NCBI RefSeq assembly: GCF_011602085.1
Contig: NZ_JAAONY010000001.1
Span: forward strand, 1,975,010-2,039,009
DNA length: 64,000 bases
Origin: Pseudoteredinibacter isoporae
Lineage (GTDB): Bacteria > Pseudomonadota > Gammaproteobacteria > Pseudomonadales > Cellvibrionaceae
Direction: 5' to 3'
Below, in pieces: positions 49,015 to 57,918 of the stretch. Each line of letters opens with the position of its first letter. Positions within the stretch are counted from its first letter, which is position 1. A program made the position numbers and the translations under genes. The notes beneath the pieces were generated by a model. The model had not been told where the DNA came from, searched no databases, and saw only the letters and a program-made list of their open reading frames with translations.

Positions 49015-49067
49015 TACTGTATATAAATCAAGTACTGGTTGCGTATACAGTATTTTTGAATTATGCT
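49015..49067 (+). promoter_or_regulatory. recA promoter with two abutting LexA boxes
   Basis: TACTGGTTGCGTATACAGTA (49033-49052) fits the SOS box CTGT-N8-ACAG with one change. A second, weaker box (49015-49034; TACTGTATAT at its left half) matches 17 of 20 positions and overlaps it by two bases. A -35 (TTGCGT, 49039-49044) and -10 (TATGCT, 49062-49067) with 17-bp spacing place LexA over the promoter. Confidence 0.8.
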
Positions 49068-49351
49068 TCTTTCCGAATCGTAGCCAATGGCCTCTGGAAT
49101 CAGGTTCGTCAAACCAGACTGAGTTAAGCCCGATAAGTTAGGCAAAGCCAGACAGAGTGAGTCGATTGAGAAAACGACTCATAGCCTTAAGCGAAGATCG
49201 ATAAAAAATTCAGAAAGCGGAAGCTAAAGAAAGGTACCTGTACTCGTTGTTCAATGTTGTGCAACGTTGTCCAGGGCGGTCGTACATCCTTAAGCATCGC
49301 TTTCAACCACAAGAATACAAAAGGCAAAAAGCCTAAACGACGAGGTGTCCC
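49068..49351 (+). other. Long recA leader region
   Basis: About 280 bases separate the predicted promoter from the recA ATG. A 6-bp stem (GAGTCG 49159-49164 with CGACTC 49175-49180) is visible, but no conserved RNA element was recognised. No gene is seen in it. Confidence 0.45.
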
Positions 49352-50383
49352 ATGGATCAGAACAAAGAAAAGGCATTACAAGCCGCCCTTGGCCAGATTG
49401 AACGTCAGTTCGGTAAAGGCACCGTTATGCGGATGGGCGATAAAGAGCAGGTAAAAATTCCTGCGGTTTCTACCGGCTCCCTTGGTTTGGATGTCGCTTT
49501 GGGTATCGGCGGTTTGCCAAAAGGGCGAATCGTAGAAATCTATGGCCCTGAATCTTCTGGTAAGACTACCTTAACGTTGCAGGCTATTGCGGAAGCCCAG
49601 AAACAGGGCGGTACTTGCGCCTTTATCGATGCAGAGCATGCATTGGACCCTATCTATGCTGAGAAGCTGGGCGTAAATGTTGATGATTTGATTGTTTCCC
49701 AGCCAGACACCGGTGAGCAGGCTTTGGAAGTTGCTGACATGCTGGTTCGCTCTGGTGCGATCGATGTTCTGGTGGTTGACTCCGTTGCAGCCCTGACACC
49801 AAAAGCTGAAATTGAAGGTGAGATGGGTGATCATCACGTAGGTTTACAAGCGCGCTTGATGTCTCAAGCACTGCGTAAAATCACCGGTAATATTAAAAAT
49901 GCCAATTGTCTGGCGATCTTCATTAACCAGATTCGTATGAAGATCGGTGTGATGTTCGGCAACCCGGAAACCACTACCGGTGGTAACGCTTTGAAATTCT
50001 ACTCTTCTGTTCGTTTGGATATTCGCCGTATTGGCGCGGTGAAAGATGGCGATGAAGTGATTGGTAGTGAAACTCGAGTCAAAGTGGTTAAAAACAAGGT
50101 TGCTCCTCCGTTCAAGCAAACTGAATTCCAGATCCTGTACGGTGAAGGTATTAACCGTTTGGGTGAGGTGATCGACTTTGGTGTTAAGTTGGGCTTTATC
50201 GACAAGGCCGGTGCCTGGTATAGCTACAACGGCGACAAAATTGGTCAGGGCAAGAACAATGTTGTGAAGTTCCTGAATGAGAACACCGCCTTGGCGGAAG
50301 AGATCGAAGGGCGTGTGCGTGCAGAACTCTTGGGTGGTGCCCCCGAGGCTGATGAATCTGCTGAGGGTGCAGAGCAAGCCTGA
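49352..50383 (+). CDS. recA: Recombinase RecA
   Basis: RecA forms filaments on single-stranded DNA, drives strand exchange and triggers LexA self-cleavage. The 343-residue protein has Walker [10 protein letters not shown], Walker [12 protein letters not shown], loop L1 with MSQALRKI and loop L2 [20 protein letters not shown], and an acidic C-terminal tail. GAGG precedes the ATG. Tandem hairpins follow before recX. Confidence 0.99.
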   Translation: MDQNKEKALQAALGQIERQFGKGTVMRMGDKEQVKIPAVSTGSLGLDVALGIGGLPKGRIVEIYGPESSGKTTLTLQAIAEAQKQGGTCAFIDAEHALDPIYAEKLGVNVDDLIVSQPDTGEQALEVADMLVRSGAIDVLVVDSVAALTPKAEIEGEMGDHHVGLQARLMSQALRKITGNIKNANCLAIFINQIRMKIGVMFGNPETTTGGNALKFYSSVRLDIRRIGAVKDGDEVIGSETRVKVVKNKVAPPFKQTEFQILYGEGINRLGEVIDFGVKLGFIDKAGAWYSYNGDKIGQGKNNVVKFLNENTALAEEIEGRVRAELLGGAPEADESAEGAEQA

Positions 50384-50402
50384 TCCCTCTTTCCTCGCTG
50401 GA

Positions 50403-50475
50403 TTGCACATGCTCTAAAGAAAGAACAGTAGGGCATGTGCAACAACTTCTCTATCAGGCTCTATTTTGAGCCTGA
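50403..50475 (+). terminator. Two consecutive hairpins between recA and recX
   Basis: Hairpin 1: TTGCACATGCTCT (50403-50415) with AGGGCATGTGCAA (50430-50442), 12 of 13 pairs. Hairpin 2: TCAGGCTC (50454-50461) with GAGCCTGA (50468-50475), perfect 8 bp. Neither has a long T run. They probably limit read-through from recA into recX, keeping RecX below RecA level. Confidence 0.65.
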
Positions 50476-50552
50476 CTGTTTGACCACTTTATATTCAGTA
50501 AGACTTGCTTGGATAAAGCAGCCGTTCCTTAAACAGCAAAAGGGGCAGGACT

Positions 50553-51077
50553 ATGGAAAAAATTGTTTCCCTGGACGACTATCGCGATCAAGCTGTGGTG
50601 GATAATGAACCAACAGATCGTGAAGTGCTGGCCAAAATAAAGAATTCTGCACTGGCGGCTATCAGCCGCCGAGAATACTGCCGTGCTGAGCTATTTTCCA
50701 AGCTGGCACGTCAGCATGATAAAACCGGCTTGATTGATGAGGTTCTGAATTGGTTGGAAGAGCTTTCCTATCTGGACGATCAACGTTATGCCGCCATGTT
50801 TTTGCGAGCTTCTATTTCAAAGCGTCGCGGCCCAACACGTATTCGTATGGAAATGAAGCATAAAGGGTTATCGAATGTGTCTATCGACAGCGCATTACTG
50901 GAAAGTGATGTGGACTGGCATGAGTTGGCATTGGAAAGCCTGCAATGCCGTTTTTCCGGGCCTTCGATGGACGTAAAAGAGAAGTCGAAGCGCTATCGAT
51001 ATTTACAGGGCCAAGGGTTTTCAGGGGATCAGATCCACTATGCGTTGGCAGAAGCCAACCGAGCGGTGGGCGAATAA
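50553..51077 (+). CDS. recX: Regulatory protein RecX
   Basis: RecX binds RecA filaments and limits their activity. The 174-residue protein shows the three-helix repeats of the family: ALAAISRREYCRAELFSKL, WLEELSYLDDQRYAAMFLRA and KGLSNVSIDSALLE, then a last repeat ending HYALAEAN. GGGGCAGG precedes the ATG. Position after recA confirms the call. Confidence 0.94.
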   Translation: MEKIVSLDDYRDQAVVDNEPTDREVLAKIKNSALAAISRREYCRAELFSKLARQHDKTGLIDEVLNWLEELSYLDDQRYAAMFLRASISKRRGPTRIRMEMKHKGLSNVSIDSALLESDVDWHELALESLQCRFSGPSMDVKEKSKRYRYLQGQGFSGDQIHYALAEANRAVGE

Positions 51078-51082
51078 TATCC

Positions 51083-51430
51083 TCAGAAGTAGCCATTCTC
51101 TTCGTCATCCATAAAGCTGGCATTGCGCTCCCCCTGAATTTGTTCTCGCAATCTTTCCCTGGCCAGCAGCTTTCTCTGTACGGCTTCTGGTAGGTCGGTA
51201 AACAAGATGACATTCTTGGCGACCAGAGTATTCACCAAATCCTCCGTAATCCGTACGAACTCCATATCCGACTCTTCCAAAGTTGCCAAAGACTGACTGG
51301 CATCCTTGTAGCTGTCCAGAAATGAGACCAATTGTGGGTGGGTCGGAGATAGATATTCACTAAATTCTGGCCCGGAGTTCATTGAAATGGCGCTTATGTT
51401 GCCATTCGAGTCACGTTGAATATAAGGCAT
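51083..51430 (-). CDS. Conserved hypothetical protein
   Basis: A 115-residue acidic protein starting MPYIQRDSNGNISAIS and containing VRITEDLVNTLVAKNVILFTDLPEAVQRKLLARERLR split over its second half. Similar small proteins in Pseudomonas-like genomes are sometimes labelled 'tryptophan synthase subunit beta-like', without functional support. No motif for catalysis is visible. It converges with recX, 5 bases apart. An upstream in-frame ATG (51484) would add 18 residues not fitting the family start. Confidence 0.75.
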   Translation of the reverse strand: MPYIQRDSNGNISAISMNSGPEFSEYLSPTHPQLVSFLDSYKDASQSLATLEESDMEFVRITEDLVNTLVAKNVILFTDLPEAVQRKLLARERLREQIQGERNASFMDDEENGYF

Positions 51431-51747
51431 AGGATGGGTTTCGTTTTTTGAATCGCAGACTACAATACAGGTTAAATATAGCAATAGTAGTATACAATCC
51501 AGCTAGAACAACTTTTCAAGCTCCGAAGTAAGTATGATTTTGTGCCTGAATACTCGGATAATAGAAGACTTGGGTGGCGCTTTAGCTTGGGACAGGCTCA
51601 ATCGATAAGAGTTAAGCCATAAACTGACCCGCCGATACAGTCGATAGCGGGAAATAAACAGCGTGCTGTTAGGTGTTGTATGAATTGTGCAAATGCAGCT
51701 TATACACGTGTTAGCGACAAGCGCGAATAAAGAATTAAGAGGTCTTG
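51431..51747. other. Intergenic region upstream of the adhesin exporter
   Basis: About 317 bases with no recognised gene; an open frame on the - strand (51503-51826) overlaps the exporter start and lacks protein-like features. The promoter of the secretion operon must lie here. Confidence 0.45.
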
Positions 51748-53925
51748 ATGGAGCAGGCAAGTAGCCAAACAGAAATTCAGGAATTAGGGGAAGGCCCAGC
51801 GGAGAGTGCCAGCTTTTGCGACCCATTGTTAGAGTCCCTGCTCATTATCGCCAGAATTGAACACCTGCCGATATCTGAAACATCCCTCACGGCGGGTTTG
51901 CCGCTGATTAACGAGCGCCTGACTCCCAAATTATTTATTCGTTCAGCGGAACGTGCAGGCCTGTCGGCTAAAGTAATTGAACGCCCCCTGGATCAAATCA
52001 GTGCACTTGTGCTGCCGGCGGTACTCTTGCTGGAAAATAATGATGCCTGCGTGCTGACCAAGCTGGATGCCCAATCCGGAAAAGCTGAAGTTCTTGACCC
52101 TCACAGCAACGGCAAAAATGTCGTCGATCTGAGCGTTCTGCAAGAACGGTACAGCGGCTATTCCATTTTCTGTAAGCCCCTGCATCGCTATGATGAGCGT
52201 ACTCAGGAAATTAAGGTTCGCCAAAAGGGGCATTGGTTCTGGGGAGTATTGGGACGTTCCTGGCGTATCTACCGCGATGTTTTGTTGGCATCACTGTTTA
52301 TCAACCTGTTCGCGATTGCCAACCCTCTGTTTGTGATGAACGTTTATGACCGGGTGGTGCCAAACGAAGCTGTTGAGACTTTGTGGGTGTTGGCCATCGG
52401 TGTTGCGACCGTCTATTTCTTTGACCTGGTACTGAAATTATTACGGGGTTACTTTATTGAGGTCGCGGGTAAGAAGTCGGATGTCCTGTTGTCGGCAATG
52501 ATTTTCGAACGGGTACTGGGGGCTCGGCTGGAAGACAAACCGATGTCTGTGGGTTCATTTGCCAGCCAATTGAAAGACTTTGAAAGCGTCCGCAGTTTTA
52601 TTACTTCGTCCACGGTCACGGCCTTTGTGGATTTGCCGTTTACCATTTTATTCCTGCTGGTGATTTTTTACGTTGGTGGGCCCTTGGTTCTGGTTCCTCT
52701 GGCTTGTATCCCTATTGTGATCGGTTACGCATTGTTTATTTTGAAACCGTTGCGCCAATCAGTTGAAGAAACCATGCAGTCCTCGGCGCAAAAAAATTCG
52801 ACGTTGGTAGAAGCGTTGGCCAGTTTGGAGACAGTAAAAGGTCTGGGTGCTGAAGGACGGGTTCAACGTGCTTGGGAAAAATCGGTTGGACACCTGGCCT
52901 ATTGGGGGCAGAAATCCCGTTTGCTCTCCAACTCGGCGGTTACTGTTGCTGGCACTGTGGTGCAATTGAGTTCGGTGGCTGTGATTGTTGCCGGTGTTTA
53001 TTTGATTGCGGAAAAAGAACTTACCATGGGCGCGCTGATAGCCTGTGTGATGTTGACCAGTCGAGCCTTGGCGCCCTTGTCTCAATTGTCCAGTTTGCTG
53101 GTGAATTTCGAGCAGACCGTCACAGCTTTGGAATCTTTGGAAACTATTGTTGATAAGGCTCAGGAGCGTGATGAAGAAAAAACCTTTATCAAGCGCCCAA
53201 GCTTTTCCGGTGAGGTTCGTTTTAATAAAGTGTCTTTCGCTTATCCCGGCGAGGAACATCCGAGTATTGAAACCGTTTCGTTTACGATCAAACCCCGTGA
53301 GCGCGTGGCTATTATTGGACGCATGGGTTCAGGTAAAACTACCGTGCAGAAGTTGATGATGGGCTTGTTTCAACCCACCGCAGGCTCGGTGTTGATCGAT
53401 GGTATCGATATTCAGCAGTTGGATCCGGCGGATTTGCGTCACGGCGTGGGCTATGTTCCCCAGGATGTTTCCCTGTTTTTCGGTTCAGTAAAAGACAATA
53501 TTGCTTACGGAACCCCCCATGCGACGGATCAGCAAATTGTGCGTGCTGCGGAACATTCCGGGGTGACTGGTTTTGTAAACAAACACCCTATGGGCTTCCA
53601 GCGTCCTGTCGGCGAGCGCGGTGCTTTTCTTTCCGGTGGTCAGCGACAAAGTATTGGTGTTGCCCGTGCCTTAATCAAAGACCCCAGCATTTATTTGCTG
53701 GATGAGCCCTCTACGGGAATGGATAACAGTACTGAAGCCAAGTTGAAACAGAATTTGATGCAGGTTACTCAGGGAAAGACGGTGATCTTGGTGACTCACA
53801 AAACCTCACTGCTGGATTTGGTGGATAGAATTATTGTTTTGGAAAACGGAAAATTAATTGCTGATGGCTCGAAGGAGTCTGTGTTGGATGCATTGAAGAA
53901 GGGGCAAATTCGTGTCGAGCAATAA
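51748..53925 (+). CDS. lapB: Type I secretion ABC transporter/ATPase (LapB type)
   Basis: The 725-residue inner membrane exporter has an N-terminal C39-like domain (about 25-140) that lacks the catalytic Cys-His of real C39 peptidases, six membrane segments (about 165-450) and a C-terminal ATPase with Walker A GRMGSGKTT, signature LSGGQRQ, Walker B IYLLDEPS and switch His in VTHKT. Degenerate C39 domains bind RTX substrates without cutting them. TAAGAGG precedes the ATG at 51748. It overlaps the membrane fusion gene by 14 bases and is the energy source for export of the adhesin at 57919. Confidence 0.93.
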   Translation: MEQASSQTEIQELGEGPAESASFCDPLLESLLIIARIEHLPISETSLTAGLPLINERLTPKLFIRSAERAGLSAKVIERPLDQISALVLPAVLLLENNDACVLTKLDAQSGKAEVLDPHSNGKNVVDLSVLQERYSGYSIFCKPLHRYDERTQEIKVRQKGHWFWGVLGRSWRIYRDVLLASLFINLFAIANPLFVMNVYDRVVPNEAVETLWVLAIGVATVYFFDLVLKLLRGYFIEVAGKKSDVLLSAMIFERVLGARLEDKPMSVGSFASQLKDFESVRSFITSSTVTAFVDLPFTILFLLVIFYVGGPLVLVPLACIPIVIGYALFILKPLRQSVEETMQSSAQKNSTLVEALASLETVKGLGAEGRVQRAWEKSVGHLAYWGQKSRLLSNSAVTVAGTVVQLSSVAVIVAGVYLIAEKELTMGALIACVMLTSRALAPLSQLSSLLVNFEQTVTALESLETIVDKAQERDEEKTFIKRPSFSGEVRFNKVSFAYPGEEHPSIETVSFTIKPRERVAIIGRMGSGKTTVQKLMMGLFQPTAGSVLIDGIDIQQLDPADLRHGVGYVPQDVSLFFGSVKDNIAYGTPHATDQQIVRAAEHSGVTGFVNKHPMGFQRPVGERGAFLSGGQRQSIGVARALIKDPSIYLLDEPSTGMDNSTEAKLKQNLMQVTQGKTVILVTHKTSLLDLVDRIIVLENGKLIADGSKESVLDALKKGQIRVEQ

Positions 53926-55726
53926 TCCATCGAATCCGAAAAATCCGGATCAGCCAACTAAACCGAAGGCCGCTGCACCGGCGAAGCCGGCTGCCGCTAA
54001 AGTGAATGTCAACGCGAGTTCTGTAAAAGTAAAAGCGCCAACTGCCCAGGTGCGCCAACAGCTTGATGCGAAAGCTCAGGCTGCTGCGGCTCAGAAGGCC
54101 CAGGCTCAGAAAAAGCAGCCTCAAAATGTTAAGGCCCCTCAAAGCCAAGCCCAAAACCCAAAAGCTCAAGCAAACGTTCAGAAGGCAAGCGTTACCCCAA
54201 AACCGACATCGGCCTCTCCGGCGGCTGGTGATATAAAAGCGGAGACCAATGCCGACGTTACAGCTGAAATTAAGGCTGAAGTAAAACCAACGGCTCAAGC
54301 GGATATGCCGGCTGGCAATCAAAACGTTGAGGAGGCCTCCCAAGCTGCCCCGGTTGCTGGTGAAGCTGCAACCGCCCAAGCAAAGCCCAAGGCCTGGTTT
54401 GAAGGCGATAAGGAATTGATTCAGGAAGACCTGGATTATATGTCCTCTGCCGCCGCCGCCGTTTTGCAGCAATCCCCTCGCGGAGGCCAACAATTGTTGT
54501 GGGCGATTTGTACGTTTGTGATTGTTGCGATCGTATGGGCTTCTCTCGCCTATGTGGATGAATTCACCCGAGGTGAAGGCAAAGTCATCCCTTCTTCCCA
54601 AGTGAAAGTGGTTCAGCACCAGGAGGGCGGTATTGTTGCGGAACTCTTTGTGCGTGAAGGGCAAACGGTTAAAGCGAAAGAGCCGTTATTGCGCCTGGAT
54701 GATACGCAGTTTTCTTCGTCCCTGCGCGAAGCCGATGTGACATTGGATCAGCTGAAAGCGAAAGCCGCACGCTTAAGCTATGAAGCCGATGGTGCCGATT
54801 TTCCAGAGCTTCCTATCGAAGGTGTTGGCGAGACTGTCTGGTCTCAGGAACGAGCTTTGTATCTTTCCCGACAGGAAGAACAGAACAGTAAAGACCAGGT
54901 TCTGGCACAACAGGTGACTCAGCGTAGGCAGGAACTCAACGAGCTGAAAGCCCGTCGAGATCAACATCAACGCAGTTATCGTCTATTGGATCAGGAGCTG
55001 CAAATCAGTAAGCCGTTGGTAAGCTCCGGAGCGATGTCTCAGGTTGAGTTGCTCAGGTTGGAGCGCCAGGTGAACGATCTGTACGGTGAACTTAAAGGTG
55101 CCGAGCTGGCGATTCCCCGAGCCCAATCCAGTTTGCAGGAAGCCCGTGATAAGTTACAGGGTGCCCAGCTGGCCTTTCGCAATGAATCACGCAAGGAACT
55201 GGCAGATGTCCGTCTGGAATTGCAACGCCTTTCGGAAAGCAGTGGAGCACTGGAAGATCGAGTTGACCGTACCCTGGTGATTTCACCGGTTGCGGGGACC
55301 ATCAAGCAGGTCATGGTGAACACCATTGGTGGTGTTATCCAGCCGGGCATGGATCTGATTCAGATTGTTCCAACGGAGGACAGTTTGTTGGTTGAAGCCA
55401 AAATCAGGCCCACTGATATCGCTTTCCTGCATCCTGGCCAGGAAGCGATTGTGAAATTTACGGCTTACGATTTCTCCATTCACGGCGGTCTGAAAGGCAA
55501 AGTGACTCATATCAGCCCGGATACCATCGTTGATGAAGAAGGCGAGAGTTTTTACACCGTACGGGTTGAGACTGAAAAAGCCTTTTTGGGTAGCGAACAG
55601 GAACCATTGCCGATTATTCCGGGCATGACCGTAAGCGTGGATATCCTGACCGGTGAAAAAACTGTGCTGGATTATATTCTGAAACCAATCCTCAAAACCA
55701 AGCAGTTAGCCTTACGAGAGCGATAA
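53912..55726 (+). CDS. lapC: HlyD-type membrane fusion protein (LapC type) with long N-terminal extension
   Basis: The 604-residue protein links the ABC exporter to the outer membrane channel. Residues 1-160 are an Ala/Lys/Gln/Pro-rich low-complexity region, absent from usual HlyD proteins of 400-470 residues. Then come the normal cytoplasmic segment (WFEGDKELIQEDL...), one membrane segment (about 194-214), the lipoyl-like EGGIVAELFVREGQ block, a coiled-coil hairpin (about 290-450) and the beta-barrel domain with GMTVSVDILTG. The GTG at 53912 has AAGAAGGGG upstream and overlaps the ABC gene. Confidence 0.92.
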   Translation: MSSNNPSNPKNPDQPTKPKAAAPAKPAAAKVNVNASSVKVKAPTAQVRQQLDAKAQAAAAQKAQAQKKQPQNVKAPQSQAQNPKAQANVQKASVTPKPTSASPAAGDIKAETNADVTAEIKAEVKPTAQADMPAGNQNVEEASQAAPVAGEAATAQAKPKAWFEGDKELIQEDLDYMSSAAAAVLQQSPRGGQQLLWAICTFVIVAIVWASLAYVDEFTRGEGKVIPSSQVKVVQHQEGGIVAELFVREGQTVKAKEPLLRLDDTQFSSSLREADVTLDQLKAKAARLSYEADGADFPELPIEGVGETVWSQERALYLSRQEEQNSKDQVLAQQVTQRRQELNELKARRDQHQRSYRLLDQELQISKPLVSSGAMSQVELLRLERQVNDLYGELKGAELAIPRAQSSLQEARDKLQGAQLAFRNESRKELADVRLELQRLSESSGALEDRVDRTLVISPVAGTIKQVMVNTIGGVIQPGMDLIQIVPTEDSLLVEAKIRPTDIAFLHPGQEAIVKFTAYDFSIHGGLKGKVTHISPDTIVDEEGESFYTVRVETEKAFLGSEQEPLPIIPGMTVSVDILTGEKTVLDYILKPILKTKQLALRER

Positions 55727-56259
55727 GTTAACTGCTGCCTGCCTAAAACCCTCTATGTCCCTGTTTCAAACGGGGATAATTTCCTGTCTGAATAGATAAA
55801 AATGCCTAGCATATACACATTTTTTGTATTCTTTAGGAATATAATCAGTGCTTCTATATTCCTTAAGGTTATCGTTTGACGAGACGCTAAAGATTGCTAT
55901 TGCAGAAATGGCCTGTTTTTTGGTCATTTTTAATATGGCTGGGCGATTCAGTATGTGACGAAGTTGGTCAGTAATTACCAAAAATTATGGAAAACTTAGT
56001 TTAAATGCATTACTTTGGCGCTTAAATCATTATTATTTTACTCATTATTAATGCGCGCTGAATCCGTAATTGAAGGTAATGTAAACGAGGACGCCAATCC
56101 CGGAGCATACGACCCTGTCGCCTGAGTTGTCTTTACGACTATTTGTTGGGGTTTTTTATGACGTACTTAACACTTATAATTGCGGAGTTTGTGAGAAACC
56201 TCACAATTCCTACTAAAAAGGCATTAGTTGAAGTGGCATGGGGGCCGGGTAAAAGAGTT
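55727..56259. other. Intergenic region lapC-like / TolC-like
   Basis: This 533-base, AT-rich gap breaks the exporter operon. A possible promoter is TTGACG (55876-55881) and TATTGC (55898-55903) with 16-bp spacing. A G/C-richer patch at 56080-56160 ends in a T run but did not fold into a known riboswitch by eye. No gene was recognised. Confidence 0.45.
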
Positions 56260-57540
56260 ATGAAAATAAGAACAATCGCTTTGCTAGCGGGTATTGTTGG
56301 GACGGCTACTGCTCAGGCAGAACATTTTAATCAGGCGGTTCAAGCCGCATTGGATAGCCACCCCGAGATCAGTGCTGCAAAAAATCAGCTGCTGTCCCGC
56401 GAGCAGGAAATCAAAGGAGCCAGATCTGGCTACCTCCCTTCTATTGATATCGCTTTGGGCATCGGTCGTGAGAACACCCAATCGCCCACAACCGGCCAAA
56501 ATGAAGTTAACCTGACCCGTGAAGAGGCCTCTATATCCGCAAGGCAGCTGATCTTTGACGGCTTCGCCACCCGTTCCGAGGTTCGTCGTCAGGAAGCTAG
56601 AGCCGCCAGTGCGAGCCACTCAATAAGCACCTCTCAGGAATTGATAGCGCTTCGTACCAGTGAAGTTTATTTGGCTCTGATGGCTCAGGTCGACCTGTTG
56701 AAGCTTGCTGAAGCCTCACTAGAAGAACATAAAAGCATCTATGACCAAATGGTGCTGCGTAATCAATCCGGCGTGGGTAGCCGAGCCGATCTGGACCAGA
56801 TTGCCGCTCGTTTGGCTTTGGCCAACAGTAATGTTGTCGTTGCCGATGCCAATTTGAAAGATTCGGTAACCAACTATTATCGCGTTGTTGGTTCCATGCC
56901 AAATATGTCTGCTTTGGGTATGCCCAATGCTGCTGAAAGTCTGCCAGCATCTCTGGACGAAGCTACTGAGCTGGCTCTGGCCAATCATCCAACGCTGAAA
57001 ACGGCGAATGCCGATATCGACGCAACGCTCGCCCAACACGAAGCTGCCAAGAGTTCTTACTATCCGGATATCCGTCTGGAAGCCGATCAGAACTGGAACG
57101 AAGACATTGGCGGTGTGGTTGGTGAAGATGAGCGCTCGGTGATTGCCATTCGTGCCCGCTACAACCTCTATCGTGGTGGTGCTGATAAAGCACGCCGCAA
57201 ACAAACCAGCTACTTAATAGAAGAAGCTAAAGACGTTCGCAATAACACCCGCCGCCAGGTGGTTGAGGGTTTGCGTTTGTCCTGGACTGCTTTTGAATCG
57301 GTGAATGCCCAGTTGCAGTATTTGCAGCAACATGTGAATTCCGCCGAAGCGACCAAAAAGGCTTATATCGAGCAATTTAATATCGGTCGCCGCACCTTAT
57401 TGGATTTATTGAATACCGAAAACGAAGTAGTGGATGCCAAGCGCAACCTGATTCAGGCCGCTTACAACAAAAAGTTGGCTGAACTGCGAGTGTATAACTC
57501 AATGGGTGTGCTATTGCCCAAGTTGGGTTTAGCTCAGTAA
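56260..57540 (+). CDS. TolC-family outer membrane channel (LapE/AggA type)
   Basis: The 426-residue protein has a signal peptide MKIRTIALLAGIVGTATAQA, then the two TolC repeats: FNQAVQAALDSHPEISAAKNQLL with long helices to about 210, and ATELALANHPTLKTANADID with helices to the end. The conserved YNLYRGGADKARR and FNIGRRTLLDLLNTENEV blocks are present. The ATG at 56260 is chosen over upstream ATGs because it gives the signal peptide. It would complete the type I system for the adhesin encoded next. Confidence 0.92.
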   Translation: MKIRTIALLAGIVGTATAQAEHFNQAVQAALDSHPEISAAKNQLLSREQEIKGARSGYLPSIDIALGIGRENTQSPTTGQNEVNLTREEASISARQLIFDGFATRSEVRRQEARAASASHSISTSQELIALRTSEVYLALMAQVDLLKLAEASLEEHKSIYDQMVLRNQSGVGSRADLDQIAARLALANSNVVVADANLKDSVTNYYRVVGSMPNMSALGMPNAAESLPASLDEATELALANHPTLKTANADIDATLAQHEAAKSSYYPDIRLEADQNWNEDIGGVVGEDERSVIAIRARYNLYRGGADKARRKQTSYLIEEAKDVRNNTRRQVVEGLRLSWTAFESVNAQLQYLQQHVNSAEATKKAYIEQFNIGRRTLLDLLNTENEVVDAKRNLIQAAYNKKLAELRVYNSMGVLLPKLGLAQ

Positions 57541-57918
57541 GCGTTGCGTAGTTTTGCGAAAGTATGTGCCGGAATAGGCTCTGCTTGGCATTGAGTTAGC
57601 CCGGAAAGGTTCTGTCTTTGCCGGGCCTTGTTGGTTTAATCCCCACATATTTCGCATAGCTTTGTTCTTAGTTGTAGACAGGTCAATTGTTACCTGGACA
57701 GTAGTTAACTGATAAACGGCCTATAGAAATTGCTGGATCTGCCGAATGGCAACTATGGGTAATTAGCTTTAATGCGTGTTCATTGCCAAAGGATGTTAAC
57801 AAGTCCTCCTGTCTATCAGCCGGGAAGGGTTTTGTTTATCAAACGGCATGCTAAGAAACTAAATTTGAAGGGGCTGGAAGCCCATTTCGATACTTTGACC
57901 ATATAAGTGGAAAAGATT
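57541..57918. other. Intergenic region with stem-loop, adhesin leader
   Basis: A stem-loop at 57599-57626 (GCCCGGAAAG with CTTTGCCGGGC, one bulge) may end the TolC-like transcript, though only a weak T-rich stretch follows. A small hairpin GGGCT/AGCCC lies near 57873, upstream of the adhesin ATG. No gene is present in the 378 bases. Confidence 0.55.

Noticed and set aside
51503..51826. Open frame on the - strand upstream of the exporter
   Set aside because: It overlaps the ABC transporter start, lacks a ribosome binding site and has no protein-like composition.
55766..55981. 71-codon open frame on - in the lapC/tolC gap
   Set aside because: AT-rich, no ribosome binding site and no recognised features.
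56046..56160. Possible c-di-GMP riboswitch before the TolC-like gene
   Set aside because: The patch has G/C-rich segments and a terminal T run, but the conserved GEMM core sequences were not found.
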